A stretch of DNA of 64,000 nt. Source: Streptomyces vilmorinianum. Lineage in GTDB: Bacteria > Actinomycetota > Actinomycetes > Streptomycetales > Streptomycetaceae. The position numbers were made by a program, and so were the translations under genes. Location of the stretch: contig NZ_CP040244.1 in assembly GCF_005517195.1 (NCBI RefSeq), positions 6,838,001 through 6,902,000 on the forward strand, in the 5' to 3' direction. Of this stretch, positions 27,206 to 40,146 are shown in pieces (position 1 is the first letter of the stretch; each line of letters opens with the position of its first letter). The notes under the pieces were generated by a model that had not been told where the DNA came from, did not search any database, and worked only from the letters and a program-made list of their open reading frames with translations.

Positions 27206-28309
27206 ATGAGCCTCGAAACGCCCTACCGGGCGATCTTCTGCGACCTGGTCACCGACCAGACCATCGACATCCTGCCGCTGCGGGACGTCCAGTTCGACGA
27301 CTACATCGGCAAGGCCGGCTCGCTGTCCGGCACCGTCCCCATCCCCGACCAGGCCATCGCCGCGCGCGCCCGCAAGGTCGAGGAGGGCCGCACCGCGATC
27401 TACCTGGAGCGCGGCGGGGACCTGTGGTGGGGCGGCATCATCTGGACGAGCACCCTGCAGAGCAGCGCGCGCGGGGTACTGACCCTGGGCATCCAGGCCG
27501 CCACCTTCGACTCGTACGCGGCCCGCCGCCGCATCCGCAAGGACATCACGCTCCCCTCGGAGAGCGACCAGCTGGCGCTCGCGCGGATCCTGTGGCAGGA
27601 GCTCCAGAAGGAACCCGGCGGCAACATCAAGGTGACGTACGGACAGGAGGTCTCCGAGGTCACCCGGGAGGTGTCCTGGCGGAACGGGGACGAAACCCTC
27701 TACTCCGAGGCGCTGGAGCAGCTCGCCGCCCTGGAGAACGGCTTCGAGCACCAGATCATGGTCTACCGGGACCCGGTCACCGGAGAGCGGATCCGCCGGC
27801 TGCGGCTCGGCTTCCCCAAGATCCGCACCGGCGCCACCGACCTGGTCTTCGACCGGCCCGGCACGATCCTGTCGTACTCCTTCCCGCGCGACGCGACCCG
27901 TGGCGGCACCACCGCCGTGGCCCGTGGCGCGTCCGTCAACACCAACGCCGCCGCCGAGTCCCGGCCGCTGTACTCCACCGAGGCGGTGGCGCAGGACCTG
28001 ATCGACGGCGGCTGGCCGCGCATCGACCTGTCCTCGGACCACAACGAGATCACGAGCAAGGGCACGCTGAACTCGCTGGCCGCCGCGAACCTCGCCCAGA
28101 CCCGCGGCGCCGTCGTCATCCCCGCGATCAGCATCCGCCTCGGCGGGGTGGTCCCGCCGGCGCTGCTCGGCCGTTCCGCCCGGATCCGGATCACCGACGA
28201 GTGGCATCCGCAGGGCCTCGACGCCCGCTACCGCATCATCGGCGTCAAGGTCAGCCCGCCGGAGCGGGGCCGCCCCGACACCGCCGAGCTCTACCTTGAG
28301 GAGGCCTGA
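27206..28309 (+). CDS. Tail hub/tip protein (Gp37-like, Tal-type)
   Basis: A 367-residue protein of the Gp37-like family common in actinophage tails. Motifs include DILPLRDVQFDDYIGKAGSL, SGTVPIPDQAIA, LERGGDLWWGGIIWTSTLQS and RITDEWHPQGLDARYRIIGV. These baseplate or tip proteins close the tube and hold the fibres. The placement after the fibre genes differs from phages where the hub follows Dit directly. Its stop overlaps the next ATG (TGATG). Confidence 0.75.
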   Translation: MSLETPYRAIFCDLVTDQTIDILPLRDVQFDDYIGKAGSLSGTVPIPDQAIAARARKVEEGRTAIYLERGGDLWWGGIIWTSTLQSSARGVLTLGIQAATFDSYAARRRIRKDITLPSESDQLALARILWQELQKEPGGNIKVTYGQEVSEVTREVSWRNGDETLYSEALEQLAALENGFEHQIMVYRDPVTGERIRRLRLGFPKIRTGATDLVFDRPGTILSYSFPRDATRGGTTAVARGASVNTNAAAESRPLYSTEAVAQDLIDGGWPRIDLSSDHNEITSKGTLNSLAAANLAQTRGAVVIPAISIRLGGVVPPALLGRSARIRITDEWHPQGLDARYRIIGVKVSPPERGRPDTAELYLEEA

Positions 28310-28935
28310 TGCCCCAGCTGCCCGAGGACATCATCGACCGGCTCGTCCAGATGGAGCGCCGGATCCAGGCCCTGTCCACCGCGGTCAACACCCGGCCCGC
28401 GCTCAACGAGGTCATCGACGGCGCGCTCACCGTGCGGCGGACCGTCGACAACACCGTCAACACCATCCTGCAGATCGGCAGCAGCACCGCGTCGAACACC
28501 AAGCCGGTCATCCGGATCAACGACGGGTACAACCACGAGATCTTCTCGGACGACATCCTCACCGGCGGCCTCGCCCGGCCCTGGCTGGCGCTGCTGCCGC
28601 CGCAGGACGTCAACCAGGCCCGCTGGCCGTCCACCACCGCGACCGCGTTCACCGCCATCGCCCGCTCCGCCAACCCGATCTGGCAGCCGAAGCTGCGGCT
28701 GGTCCTCAACACCCGGGTGTCCAGCGGGGCCACCGGCCAGGTCCGGGTCATGGTCGACGGCGCCCAGTTCGGCCCGACCGTCAACGCCGGCACCACCTTC
28801 GACCACACCGGCCCGGTCACCACGGACATGCAGTCCCGCTTCGGCTCCACGATGACCGTGGAGGTCCAGGCGATGGTCAGCAGCGGCGGCACCGTCTACG
28901 CCCAGACCCACCTGATGCACGGCACGCAGACCTGA
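28309..28935 (+). CDS. Minor tail/tip-associated protein
   Basis: A 208-residue protein. A short N-terminal coiled coil (EDIIDRLVQMERRIQALSTA) is followed by NEVIDGALTVRRTVDNTVNT and a C-terminal beta domain (NPIWQPKLRLVLNTRVSSG, STMTVEVQAMVSSGGTVYAQ). The layout is that of a small trimeric fibre or tip protein. The start overlaps the hub stop by one base (TGATG). Exact role unknown. Confidence 0.6.
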   Translation: MPQLPEDIIDRLVQMERRIQALSTAVNTRPALNEVIDGALTVRRTVDNTVNTILQIGSSTASNTKPVIRINDGYNHEIFSDDILTGGLARPWLALLPPQDVNQARWPSTTATAFTAIARSANPIWQPKLRLVLNTRVSSGATGQVRVMVDGAQFGPTVNAGTTFDHTGPVTTDMQSRFGSTMTVEVQAMVSSGGTVYAQTHLMHGTQT

Positions 28936-28948
28936 CCAAGGAGCCCCC

Positions 28949-29332
28949 ATGACCCCCGACCCGACCCAGCCCTGGGGCGTGGCCATCGACTACGCGGGCC
29001 GCGCCACCCTCACCGAGAACGGCCACACCCTCGACGTACGGATCTACGACAACACCCTCGGCGGCGCCCTGGAGCCGGACCCGCTGACCGGCCAGTACCC
29101 GGCGGTGTACGTCACCGCCCAGGTCGCCGAGACCGGTGACGCGGGCGCCGCCCTGCGCGGCTTCGGCCTGGAGATCGTCAACGCCCAGGGCGGCACCCCG
29201 GCCGCGCCCGACCCGGCCGCCGTACAGCGGGCCGTCGACACCGCGCTCGCCGACTTCGAGACCCGCCGCGCCGCCTGCGCGGCCCTCTGCGCGGCCTGGG
29301 CACCCGCACCCGCGCCCGCGCCCGCCCCGTAG
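28949..29332 (+). CDS. Small tail-cluster protein of unknown function
   Basis: A 127-residue protein. It starts with a beta-rich part (WGVAIDYAGRATLTENGHTL, AVYVTAQVAETGDAGAAL) and a helix (VQRAVDTALADFETRRAAC), and ends in an Ala-Pro repeat tail (APAPAPAPAP). I recognise no domain. It is conserved in position between tip and lysin genes of actinophages and is followed here by a terminator hairpin. Confidence 0.5.
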   Translation: MTPDPTQPWGVAIDYAGRATLTENGHTLDVRIYDNTLGGALEPDPLTGQYPAVYVTAQVAETGDAGAALRGFGLEIVNAQGGTPAAPDPAAVQRAVDTALADFETRRAACAALCAAWAPAPAPAPAP

Positions 29333-29349
29333 AGAACGTCCTCGCCCCA

Positions 29350-29384
29350 CCCGCACGTCCGCCCGCCCGCGTGCGGGCCTTTTT
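29350..29384 (+). terminator. Terminator before the lysis genes
   Basis: An 8-bp stem CCCGCACG/CGTGCGGG followed by CCTTTTTC, between the last tip gene and the endolysin. It could make lysis genes depend on partial read-through. Confidence 0.7.
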
Positions 29385-29404
29385 CATGCCCGGAGGAAAC
29401 CACC

Positions 29405-30319
29405 ATGGCCACTCCCCTGACCGCGGACCGGCTCGTCGCCGCGCTCCGCGCCGAAGGCGTCAAGGTCGTCGAACACGACGGCTGGCGCACCCACCACCGC
29501 AACCAGGCCGGAGCCTGGGGCCCCGTGGTCGGCGTGATGATCCACCACACCGTCTCCAGCGGCACCGCCTCGTCCGTCGAGCTCTGCTACAACGGCTACG
29601 CCGGCCTCCCGGGCCCGCTCTGCCACGGCGTGATCGCCAAGGACGGCACGGTCCACCTCGTCGGCAACGGCCGCGCCAACCACGCGGGCGGCGGCGACCC
29701 CTCGGTCCTGCAGGCCGTGATCACCGAGACGTACGGGGACCGGCCGCCCGTCCCGCGCGAACACCAGGGCAGCTCCGGCGCCGTCGACGGCAACTCCCGC
29801 TTCTACGGCTTCGAGTGCGTCAACCTCGGCAACGGCAGCGACCCCTGGCCGGCCGCACAGCTCGACGCCATCGAGCGGACGTCCGCCGCACTGTGCCGGG
29901 CCCACGGCTGGGGCGCCAAGTCCGTCATCGGGCACCTGGAGTGGTCCGACTGGAAGAGCGACCCGCGCGGCTTCGCCATGCCGGGCATGCGCGGGCGGGT
30001 CCAGAAGCGGCTCGCCGCGGCCCCCGCCAAGCAGCGGCCCCCGGCCGCCCAGGAGCCGTCCGCCCCGCGCTACCAGCCCTTCCCCGGCGCCTCGTTCTTC
30101 AAGAACAACCCCAGCTCCCCGATCGTCACCGCGATGGGCCGCCGGCTCGTCGCCGAGGGCTGCTCCGCGTACACCGTCGGCCCGTCCCCGCGCTGGAGCG
30201 AGGCGGACCGGCGCAGTTACGCGAAGTGGCAGCGCAAGCTCGGCTTCAGCGGCTCCGACGCCGACGGCTGGCCGGGCGCCATGTCCTGGAACGCGCTCAA
30301 GGTCCCGTACACCCGATGA
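29405..30319 (+). CDS. N-acetylmuramoyl-L-alanine amidase endolysin
   Basis: A 304-residue amidase_2/PGRP-fold enzyme that cuts the lactoyl-L-Ala bond of peptidoglycan. Zinc-site and active-site signatures are present: VMIHHTVSSG, HAGGGDPS and IGHLEWSDWKSDPRGF. After a Pro-rich linker (about 205-220) comes a C-terminal cell-wall-binding domain (FKNNPSSPIVTAMGRRL, WSEADRRSYAKWQRKLGFSG, GWPGAMSWNALK). There is no signal peptide, so release needs a holin, which follows. The amidase could serve lysis or tail-tip wall penetration; the gene order favours lysis. Confidence 0.85.
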   Translation: MATPLTADRLVAALRAEGVKVVEHDGWRTHHRNQAGAWGPVVGVMIHHTVSSGTASSVELCYNGYAGLPGPLCHGVIAKDGTVHLVGNGRANHAGGGDPSVLQAVITETYGDRPPVPREHQGSSGAVDGNSRFYGFECVNLGNGSDPWPAAQLDAIERTSAALCRAHGWGAKSVIGHLEWSDWKSDPRGFAMPGMRGRVQKRLAAAPAKQRPPAAQEPSAPRYQPFPGASFFKNNPSSPIVTAMGRRLVAEGCSAYTVGPSPRWSEADRRSYAKWQRKLGFSGSDADGWPGAMSWNALKVPYTR

Positions 30320-30330
30320 AGGAGCCCCAC

Positions 30331-30564
30331 ATGTCCGAGGCCGCCAAGCGCACGGCCCGTACCGTCCTGCAGACCGCCGTCGGCATCGCGATCGTGCTCC
30401 CCGCGGTCGTCGACGCCTCCGGCGTCCCGGCGACCCTCCCCTGGGTCGCCGGGGCGCTCGCCGCCGCCGGCGCCCTCACCCGCGTGATGGCGATACCGGC
30501 CGTGCAGAACCTGCTGCCCTCGTGGCTGCGCACCTCCCCGGGGGCGGCCGATGACCGAGTCTGA
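30331..30564 (+). CDS. Holin-like membrane protein
   Basis: A 77-residue protein with two predicted membrane helices (TVLQTAVGIAIVLPAVV and LPWVAGALAAAGALTRVMA) and a short charged C-terminus (TSPGAADDRV). This is the size and topology of actinophage holins. The ATG at 30331 has GGAG upstream; an alternative start at 30316 overlaps the amidase stop. It follows the endolysin directly. Confidence 0.7.
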   Translation: MSEAAKRTARTVLQTAVGIAIVLPAVVDASGVPATLPWVAGALAAAGALTRVMAIPAVQNLLPSWLRTSPGAADDRV

Positions 30565-30814
30565 ACAGCACGACCCCGTCACCGTCGCCGTCGAGCTCGA
30601 GCGGCTGCGCGGCACGCTGGAGGCCGGCTTCGCCCGTGTCGACGGCTCGCTCGCGCTGCTCGTCCAGCGCAGCGACCAGACCGACAAGCAGCTCGCCGAC
30701 ATGGAGTCCCGGCTGGATGCCCTGGAGCGCGCCCGCTGGCCGCTGACCAGCATCGCCGCGCTCACGGCGAGCGCCGGCCTGATGCTCGCGATCTGGGAGC
30801 TGGCGGGCCGGTAG
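30551..30814 (+). CDS. Second lysis-cassette membrane protein (coiled coil + C-terminal helix)
   Basis: An 87-residue protein: an N-terminal coiled coil (VAVELERLRGTLEAGFARVD, DKQLADMESRLDALER) and a C-terminal membrane helix (LTSIAALTASAGLMLAIWEL). This is the XhlA/hemolysin-like plan of holin partners or antiholins. It overlaps the holin gene by 14 bp. It is the last gene of the element before the terminator shared with rpoC. Confidence 0.65.
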   Translation: MTESEQHDPVTVAVELERLRGTLEAGFARVDGSLALLVQRSDQTDKQLADMESRLDALERARWPLTSIAALTASAGLMLAIWELAGR

Positions 30815-30822
30815 CGCGTACG

Positions 30823-30862
30823 CCGAAGGGCGGCACCCCGGCTTCGGGGTGCCGCCCTTCGG
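30823..30862. terminator. Bidirectional terminator between tail cluster and rpoC
   Basis: An 18-bp perfect stem (CCGAAGGGCGGCACCCCG with complement) with a GCTT loop lies between the convergent last tail gene and rpoC. It insulates the core operon from the element. Confidence 0.9.
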
Positions 30863-30873
30863 TTTCGAGCTAC

Positions 30874-34773
<3,900 letters not shown>

Positions 34774-34873
34774 TATGCGTCAATCCCTCTCAGGGTTGTA
34801 AGTCTTAGGGGTCTGAAACGGGGGTCCTGGGGCCGGCGGGGGGACCATCGCTGGTCCCCCTGCCGGACTCCCG

Positions 34874-37800
34874 TCAGACCTCTTCGACGCTGCTCGGCTC
34901 GCGCCGGGACAGGTCGATACCGAGCTCCTCCGCTGCGCGGAAGACGTCCTCGTCGGTGTCGCGCATCTCGATGGACATGCCGTCCGAGGACAGCACCTCC
35001 ACGTTGAGGCACAGGGACTGCATCTCCTTGATGAGCACCTTGAAGGACTCGGGGATGCCGGGCTCAGGGATGTTCTCGCCCTTGACGATGGCCTCGTAGA
35101 CCTTCACGCGGCCGGTCACGTCGTCGGACTTGATCGTCAGCAGCTCCTGGAGGGCGTACGCGGCGCCGTAAGCCTCCAGCGCCCACACCTCCATCTCACC
35201 GAAGCGCTGGCCACCGAACTGGGCCTTACCACCCAGCGGCTGCTGGGTGATCATCGAGTACGGACCGGTCGACCGGGCGTGCAGCTTGTCGTCGACCAGG
35301 TGGTGGAGCTTGAGGATGTACATGTACCCGACCGAGATCGGGTCCGGGAACGGCTCGCCGGAGCGGCCGTCGAACAGACGCGCCTTGCCGGAGGGGAGCA
35401 CCATGCGCTCGCCGTCGCGGTTCGGGATCGTGTGCTGCAGCAGACCCGCGAGCTCGTCCTCACGCGCACCGTCGAAGACGGGGGTGGCGACGTTGGTGCC
35501 CGGGGCGACCTGGTCGGCGCCGATGGCCTGCAGGCGCTTCGCCCAGTCGTCCGCGAGACCGGAGACGTCCCAGCCGCGGCTGGCGAGCCAGCCGAGGTGG
35601 ATCTCCAGGACCTGTCCCGGGTTCATTCGGGACGGGACACCCAGCGGGTTGAGGATGATGTCGACCGGGGTGCCGTCCTCGAGGAACGGCATGTCCTCGA
35701 TCGGCAGGATCTTGGAGATGACACCCTTGTTGCCGTGACGGCCGGCGAGCTTGTCACCATCGGTGATCTTGCGCTTCTGGGCGACGTAGACGCGGACCAG
35801 CTGGTTCACGCCCGGGGGAAGCTCGTCGCCCTCCTCGCGGTCGAAGACGCGGACGCCGATGACCTTGCCGGTCTCGCCGTGCGGCACCTTCAGCGAGGTG
35901 TCACGGACCTCACGGGCCTTCTCGCCGAAGATCGCGCGGAGGAGGCGCTCCTCCGGGGTCAGCTCGGTCTCACCCTTGGGCGTGACCTTGCCGACGAGGA
36001 TGTCGCCGGCGACGACCTCGGCACCGATACGGATGATGCCGCGCTCGTCGAGGTCGGCGAGGACCTCCTCGGAGACGTTCGGGATGTCCCGGGTGATCTC
36101 CTCCGGGCCGAGCTTGGTGTCACGGGCGTCGACCTCGTGCTCCTCGATGTGGATCGAGGAGAGGACGTCGTCCTGCACGAGGCGCTGCGACAGGATGATC
36201 GCGTCCTCGTAGTTGTGACCCTCCCACGGCATGAACGCCACGAGCAGGTTCTTGCCGAGCGCCATCTCACCGTTCTCGGTGGCCGGACCGTCGGCGAGGA
36301 CCTGGCCCTCGATGACCCGGTCGCCCTCGGAGACGACGACCTTCTGGTTGACCGAGGTGCCCTGGTTCGAGCGGGAGAACTTGGCCATCCGGTACGTGGT
36401 GTACGTGCCGTCGTCGTTGGCGACGGTGATGTAGTCGGCCGAGACCTCCTGGACGACACCGTCCTTGTCGGCCTTCGGCACGTCACCGGCGTCGGTGGCA
36501 CAGCGGTACTCCATGCCGGTACCGACGAGCGGGGCCTCGGACTTAATCAGCGGCACCGCCTGACGCATCATGTTCGCGCCCATGAGGGCACGGTTGGCGT
36601 CGTCGTGCTCGAGGAAGGGGATCATGGCCGTCGCGACCGACACCATCTGGCGCGGCGAGACGTCCATGTAGTCGACCTCGGTCGGCGGGACGTAGTCGAC
36701 CTCGCCACCACGGCGGCGGACCAGGACGCGCGGCTCGGTGAAGCGGAGCTCGTCGCTCAGGGTCGCGTTCGCCTGGGCGATGACGAAGCGGTCCTCCTCG
36801 TCGGCGGTGATGTAGTCGACCTCGTCGGTGACCTGACCGTCGACGACCTTGCGGTACGGCGTCTCGATGAAGCCGAACGCGTTGACGCGGCCGTACGAGG
36901 CGAGCGAACCGATCAGACCGATGTTCGGGCCTTCGGGGGTCTCGATCGGGCACATGCGTCCGTAGTGGGACGGGTGCACGTCTCGGACCTCGAAGCCGGC
37001 CCGCTCACGGGAGAGACCACCCGGGCCAAGAGCCGACAGACGGCGCTTGTGGGTGAGACCCGACAGCGGGTTGTTCTGGTCCATGAACTGCGACAGCTGG
37101 CTGGTGCCGAAGAACTCCTTGATGGAGGCGACGACCGGCCGGATGTTGATCAGGGTCTGCGGCGTGATCGCCTCGACGTCCTGGGTGGTCATGCGCTCGC
37201 GCACGACGCGCTCCATACGAGCCAGACCCGTACGGACCTGGTTCTGGATGAGCTCGCCGACGTTGCGCAGACGACGGTTGCCGAAGTGGTCGATGTCGTC
37301 GGTCTCGACGACGATCTCCCGGCCCGACTCGCCGATCGTCTCGGTCTCGCCCGCGTGAAGCTTCACGAGGTACTTGATCGTGGCGATGATGTCGTCGGTG
37401 GTCAGGACACCGGCGTCCAGCGGCTCGTCCGCGCCGAGCTTCTTGTTCACCTTGTAGCGGCCGACCTTCGCGAGGTCGTAGCGCTTCGGGTTGAAGTAGA
37501 GGTTCTCGAGCAGCGTCTGAGCGGCCTCACGGGTCGGCGGCTCGCCCGGACGGAGCTTGCGGTAGATGTCGAGCAGCGCGTCGTCCTGGCCCTGGGTGTG
37601 GTCCTTCTCCAGGGTGGCGCGCATGGACTCGTACTCGCCGAACTCCTGCAGGATCTGCTCGGTGGTCCAGCCGAGCGCCTTCAGGAGGACGGTGACGGAC
37701 TGCTTGCGCTTGCGGTCGATGCGGACACCGACCATGTCGCGCTTGTCGATCTCCATCTCCAGCCAGGCACCCCGGGACGGGATGATCTTGGCCGAGAAGA

Positions 37801-38356
37801 TGTCCTTGTCGGACGTCTTGTCGATCGAGGAGTCGAAGTAGACGCCCGGCGAACGGACCAGCTGCGAGACGACGACACGCTCGGTGCCGTTGATGACGAA
37901 GGTGCCCTTGTTCGTCATGAGCGGGAAGTCGCCCATGAAGACCGTCTGGGACTTGATCTCGCCGGTCTCGTTGTTGGTGAACTCGGCCGTGACGAAGAGC
38001 GGGGCGCCGTACGTGAAGTCACGGTCCTTGCACTCGTCGATCGAGTTCTTCGGGGGCTCGAAGCGGTGGTCGCGGAAGGTCAGCGACATCGACCCGGAGA
38101 AGTCCTCGATCGGAGAGATCTCCTCGAAGATCTCCTCCAGACCCGACTTCCTGGGGACGTCCTGTCCCGACTCGAGAGCTGCCTCGACGCGAGCCTTCCA
38201 GGCGGCATTGCCGAGCAGCCAGTCAAAGCTCTCGGTCTGCAGCGCGAGGAGGTTCGGAACCTCGAGGGGCTCCTTGATCTTTGCAAAGGAGATGCGCAGC
38301 GGGGCGGTGCTGGCGCCGTTGTTCGTATTGGTCGAGGCGTTGCGCGAGGCGGCCAA
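34874..38356 (-). CDS. rpoB: RNA polymerase subunit beta
   Basis: The 1160-residue beta subunit. The TTG at 38356 (LAASRNAST) is preferred to the GTG 30 bases upstream: GGAAGGA sits at normal distance from the TTG, and Streptomyces RpoB proteins begin AASRNAS. The rifampicin-binding region is wild type (GTSQLSQFMDQNNPLSGLT, HKRRLSALGPGG). It is co-transcribed with rpoC. Confidence 0.97.
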   Translation of the reverse strand: MAASRNASTNTNNGASTAPLRISFAKIKEPLEVPNLLALQTESFDWLLGNAAWKARVEAALESGQDVPRKSGLEEIFEEISPIEDFSGSMSLTFRDHRFEPPKNSIDECKDRDFTYGAPLFVTAEFTNNETGEIKSQTVFMGDFPLMTNKGTFVINGTERVVVSQLVRSPGVYFDSSIDKTSDKDIFSAKIIPSRGAWLEMEIDKRDMVGVRIDRKRKQSVTVLLKALGWTTEQILQEFGEYESMRATLEKDHTQGQDDALLDIYRKLRPGEPPTREAAQTLLENLYFNPKRYDLAKVGRYKVNKKLGADEPLDAGVLTTDDIIATIKYLVKLHAGETETIGESGREIVVETDDIDHFGNRRLRNVGELIQNQVRTGLARMERVVRERMTTQDVEAITPQTLINIRPVVASIKEFFGTSQLSQFMDQNNPLSGLTHKRRLSALGPGGLSRERAGFEVRDVHPSHYGRMCPIETPEGPNIGLIGSLASYGRVNAFGFIETPYRKVVDGQVTDEVDYITADEEDRFVIAQANATLSDELRFTEPRVLVRRRGGEVDYVPPTEVDYMDVSPRQMVSVATAMIPFLEHDDANRALMGANMMRQAVPLIKSEAPLVGTGMEYRCATDAGDVPKADKDGVVQEVSADYITVANDDGTYTTYRMAKFSRSNQGTSVNQKVVVSEGDRVIEGQVLADGPATENGEMALGKNLLVAFMPWEGHNYEDAIILSQRLVQDDVLSSIHIEEHEVDARDTKLGPEEITRDIPNVSEEVLADLDERGIIRIGAEVVAGDILVGKVTPKGETELTPEERLLRAIFGEKAREVRDTSLKVPHGETGKVIGVRVFDREEGDELPPGVNQLVRVYVAQKRKITDGDKLAGRHGNKGVISKILPIEDMPFLEDGTPVDIILNPLGVPSRMNPGQVLEIHLGWLASRGWDVSGLADDWAKRLQAIGADQVAPGTNVATPVFDGAREDELAGLLQHTIPNRDGERMVLPSGKARLFDGRSGEPFPDPISVGYMYILKLHHLVDDKLHARSTGPYSMITQQPLGGKAQFGGQRFGEMEVWALEAYGAAYALQELLTIKSDDVTGRVKVYEAIVKGENIPEPGIPESFKVLIKEMQSLCLNVEVLSSDGMSIEMRDTDEDVFRAAEELGIDLSRREPSSVEEV

Positions 38357-38898
38357 GAGGGGGTCCTTCCGAGGGCTCGGACTCACTACGCGCGTACCGG
38401 TCCCCAGCGGAGCACGAGGGCGGAACTTTCCCGATTCGACCGAAAGGCCAGGTCAGGACAGTCTTGCCAACGATGCAGGTGCGAGGGTATGCCCCTGGTG
38501 ACGGGCAGGGGGCAGCTAACAGGCAGCGCAAAGGGTCAGTGTAGCCACTTGGCCCACTGATGTCCAGGGCGAGTTTTTCGCGACCCTCGTTGTTCTCAAC
38601 TCCGCCGTACCTCGCGCCATGCGGCGCACCTCGATACTGCCCGTTCCGTCGTCGATCCATGCCTCGGATACGGATCGTTGTGACGACGCGTCCTGAGAAT
38701 TGCGCGCTGCGTGCGGTTCGTCAAGGCCCCCCGGTCCGCGGGGGCGCACGGCGAAGATCACCATACTCCGCCCCGGACGGCGCGCACGACCCTCGCCACG
38801 CCCGTCCCGGGTACGCCGAAGGGCGACCACCCGGATGGGTGATCGCCCCTCGAAGGCGCCTGAAGGGCGCCTGAGCGAGTCAGGAGACTCGCAGGGTC
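38357..38898 (-). other. rplL-rpoB intergenic region (542 bp) with hairpin
   Basis: A long spacer between rplL and rpoB. It contains a 12-bp hairpin with one mismatch at 38821-38848 (GGGCGACCACCC arm), 51 bp after the rplL stop, the usual place for partial termination or RNase III processing that lowers rpoBC relative to rplJL. I see no coding sequence and no convincing promoter in the rest. Confidence 0.5.
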
Positions 38899-39282
38899 TT
38901 ACTTGACCGTGACGGAGGCGCCGGCGGCCTTGAGGGACTCGGCAGCCTTCTCCGCGGCCTCCTTGGCGACCTTCTCGAGGACCGGCTTCGGGGTGCCGTC
39001 GACGAGGTCCTTGGCCTCCTTCAGGCCCAGGGAGGTGAGCTCACGCACGACCTTGATGACCTGGATCTTCTTGTCGCCCGCACCCTCGAGGATGACGTCG
39101 AACTCGTCCTGCTCGGCCTCGGCCTCGGCCGGGGCGCCCGCGGCGGCGGGGCCGGCGACGGCGACGGCCGCGGCGGCGGTGACGTCGAACTTCTCCTCGA
39201 AGGCCTTCACGAACTCGGAGAGCTCGATGAGGGTCATCTCCTCGAACTGCGCGAGCAGGTCGTCCTGGGACAGCTTCGCCAT
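38899..39282 (-). CDS. rplL: 50S ribosomal protein L7/L12
   Basis: The 127-residue stalk protein that recruits translation factors. It has the N-terminal dimerisation helix (AKLSQDDLLAQFEEMTLIEL), an Ala-rich hinge (about 38-55) and the conserved C-terminal domain (GLKEAKDLVDGTPKPVLE). The ATG follows a GGAAGGACG site. It is translated after rplJ. Confidence 0.97.
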   Translation of the reverse strand: MAKLSQDDLLAQFEEMTLIELSEFVKAFEEKFDVTAAAAVAVAGPAAAGAPAEAEAEQDEFDVILEGAGDKKIQVIKVVRELTSLGLKEAKDLVDGTPKPVLEKVAKEAAEKAAESLKAAGASVTVK

Positions 39283-39393
39283 GATGGCGTCCTTCCACTA
39301 ATTCGGCAGGTGCCGGATGTACATGTAGGCGGGCGTACGTTCGGCCCGCTGCGACCGTCGCCCTAGCGGGCGGCGATCATTGCGCGAGCCGAA

Positions 39394-39924
39394 TTACTCG
39401 GCACCGCCCTGCTCGGCGAGCTTGACGCGAAGCGCCTCCGCGGTGCGGACGAACTTCGACGGCAGCGCCTGGAGGAGCGAGGCAGTCTGGGACTGCTTGC
39501 CCTTGAACGCGCCGGCCAGCTTGCTGAGCAGAACCTCGCGGGACTCGAGGTCCGCAAGCTTCTTGAACTCGTCGGCGGACAGCGCCTTGCCGTCAAGGAC
39601 ACCGCCCTTGATGACGAGGTTCGGGTTCTCCTTGGCGAAGTCACGCAGAGCCTTCGCCGACTCCACCGGGTCACCGGTGACGAAGGCGGCCGCGGTCGAA
39701 CCAGCAAGCTGGTCGTCCAGCGCGGCGATCCCGGCCTGGTTGGCCGCAATCTTGGTCAGCGTGTTCTTCACCACGGCGTACTGGGCGTTCTCACCGAGCG
39801 AACGACGCAGCGTCTTGAGCTGCGCCACGGTGAGCCCCGTGTACGAGGTCAGCACGACGGCGTTCGAGCTGCGGAACTTGTCCTCCAGCTCGGCTACCGC
39901 GGCAGCCTTGTCGGGCCTTGCCAT
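39394..39924 (-). CDS. rplJ: 50S ribosomal protein L10
   Basis: The 176-residue stalk base protein that carries L7/L12 dimers. It begins ARPDKAAAVAELEDKFRSSN and contains VVLTSYTGLTVAQLKTLRR. The ATG has GGAAGGAGG upstream. The long leader with an attenuator hairpin (39976-40008) indicates autogenous control by the L10-L12 complex. Confidence 0.97.
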   Translation of the reverse strand: MARPDKAAAVAELEDKFRSSNAVVLTSYTGLTVAQLKTLRRSLGENAQYAVVKNTLTKIAANQAGIAALDDQLAGSTAAAFVTGDPVESAKALRDFAKENPNLVIKGGVLDGKALSADEFKKLADLESREVLLSKLAGAFKGKQSQTASLLQALPSKFVRTAEALRVKLAEQGGAE

Positions 39925-39975
39925 AGAGCGTCGGCCTCCTTCCGGGTGATGAGGACCGCTCAGAAGGGGCTGAAC

Positions 39976-40008
39976 AAAGAGAAACGCCCCGGCGCAGGCG
40001 CACGGGGC
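39976..40008 (-). promoter_or_regulatory. L10 leader attenuator hairpin
   Basis: In the rplJ 5' leader the mRNA forms GCCCCG/CGGGGC followed by GTTTCTCTTT, a terminator-like hairpin. Further upstream lies AAGACCGCTGGT, resembling the L10-binding part of known L10 leaders. This fits feedback attenuation of rplJL. Confidence 0.55.
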
Positions 40009-40146
40009 TCAGCTCGACCGGATCGAACGATCCGGGAACTCATCCACGATCACCTGCGCGGGTCGTTCGCATCTCAGCGAATCCTTCGGCCGCCGCACCC
40101 TCTTACGAGCGCACGGCAACGACCAGCGGTCTTTGGCTTCTGTGGA

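Larger units (their letters stand above)
12993..30814 (+). mobile_element. Domesticated tail-only phage element (non-contractile tailocin-like cluster)
   Basis: The region between rpsL and rpoC holds a phage-type repressor, activator candidates, a complete siphophage-like tail morphogenesis set with tape measures and receptor-binding proteins, and a lysis cassette. It has no capsid, portal, protease, terminase, integrase or replication gene. The order (terminator, tube, frameshifted chaperones, tape measure, Dit, fibres, hub, lysin, holin) is recognisably siphoviral apart from an interposed moron-like segment. Genomes retaining only tails are the basis of F-type pyocins and monocins, and a similar killing or signalling particle is inferred here. 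Hairpins at 12938-12970 and 30823-30862 bound the element. No attachment-site repeats were recognised. Confidence 0.75.

Noticed and set aside
34874..38356. Rifampicin- or streptomycin-resistance substitutions in rpoB and rpsL
   Set aside because: The rifampicin region and the S12 Lys residues are wild type.
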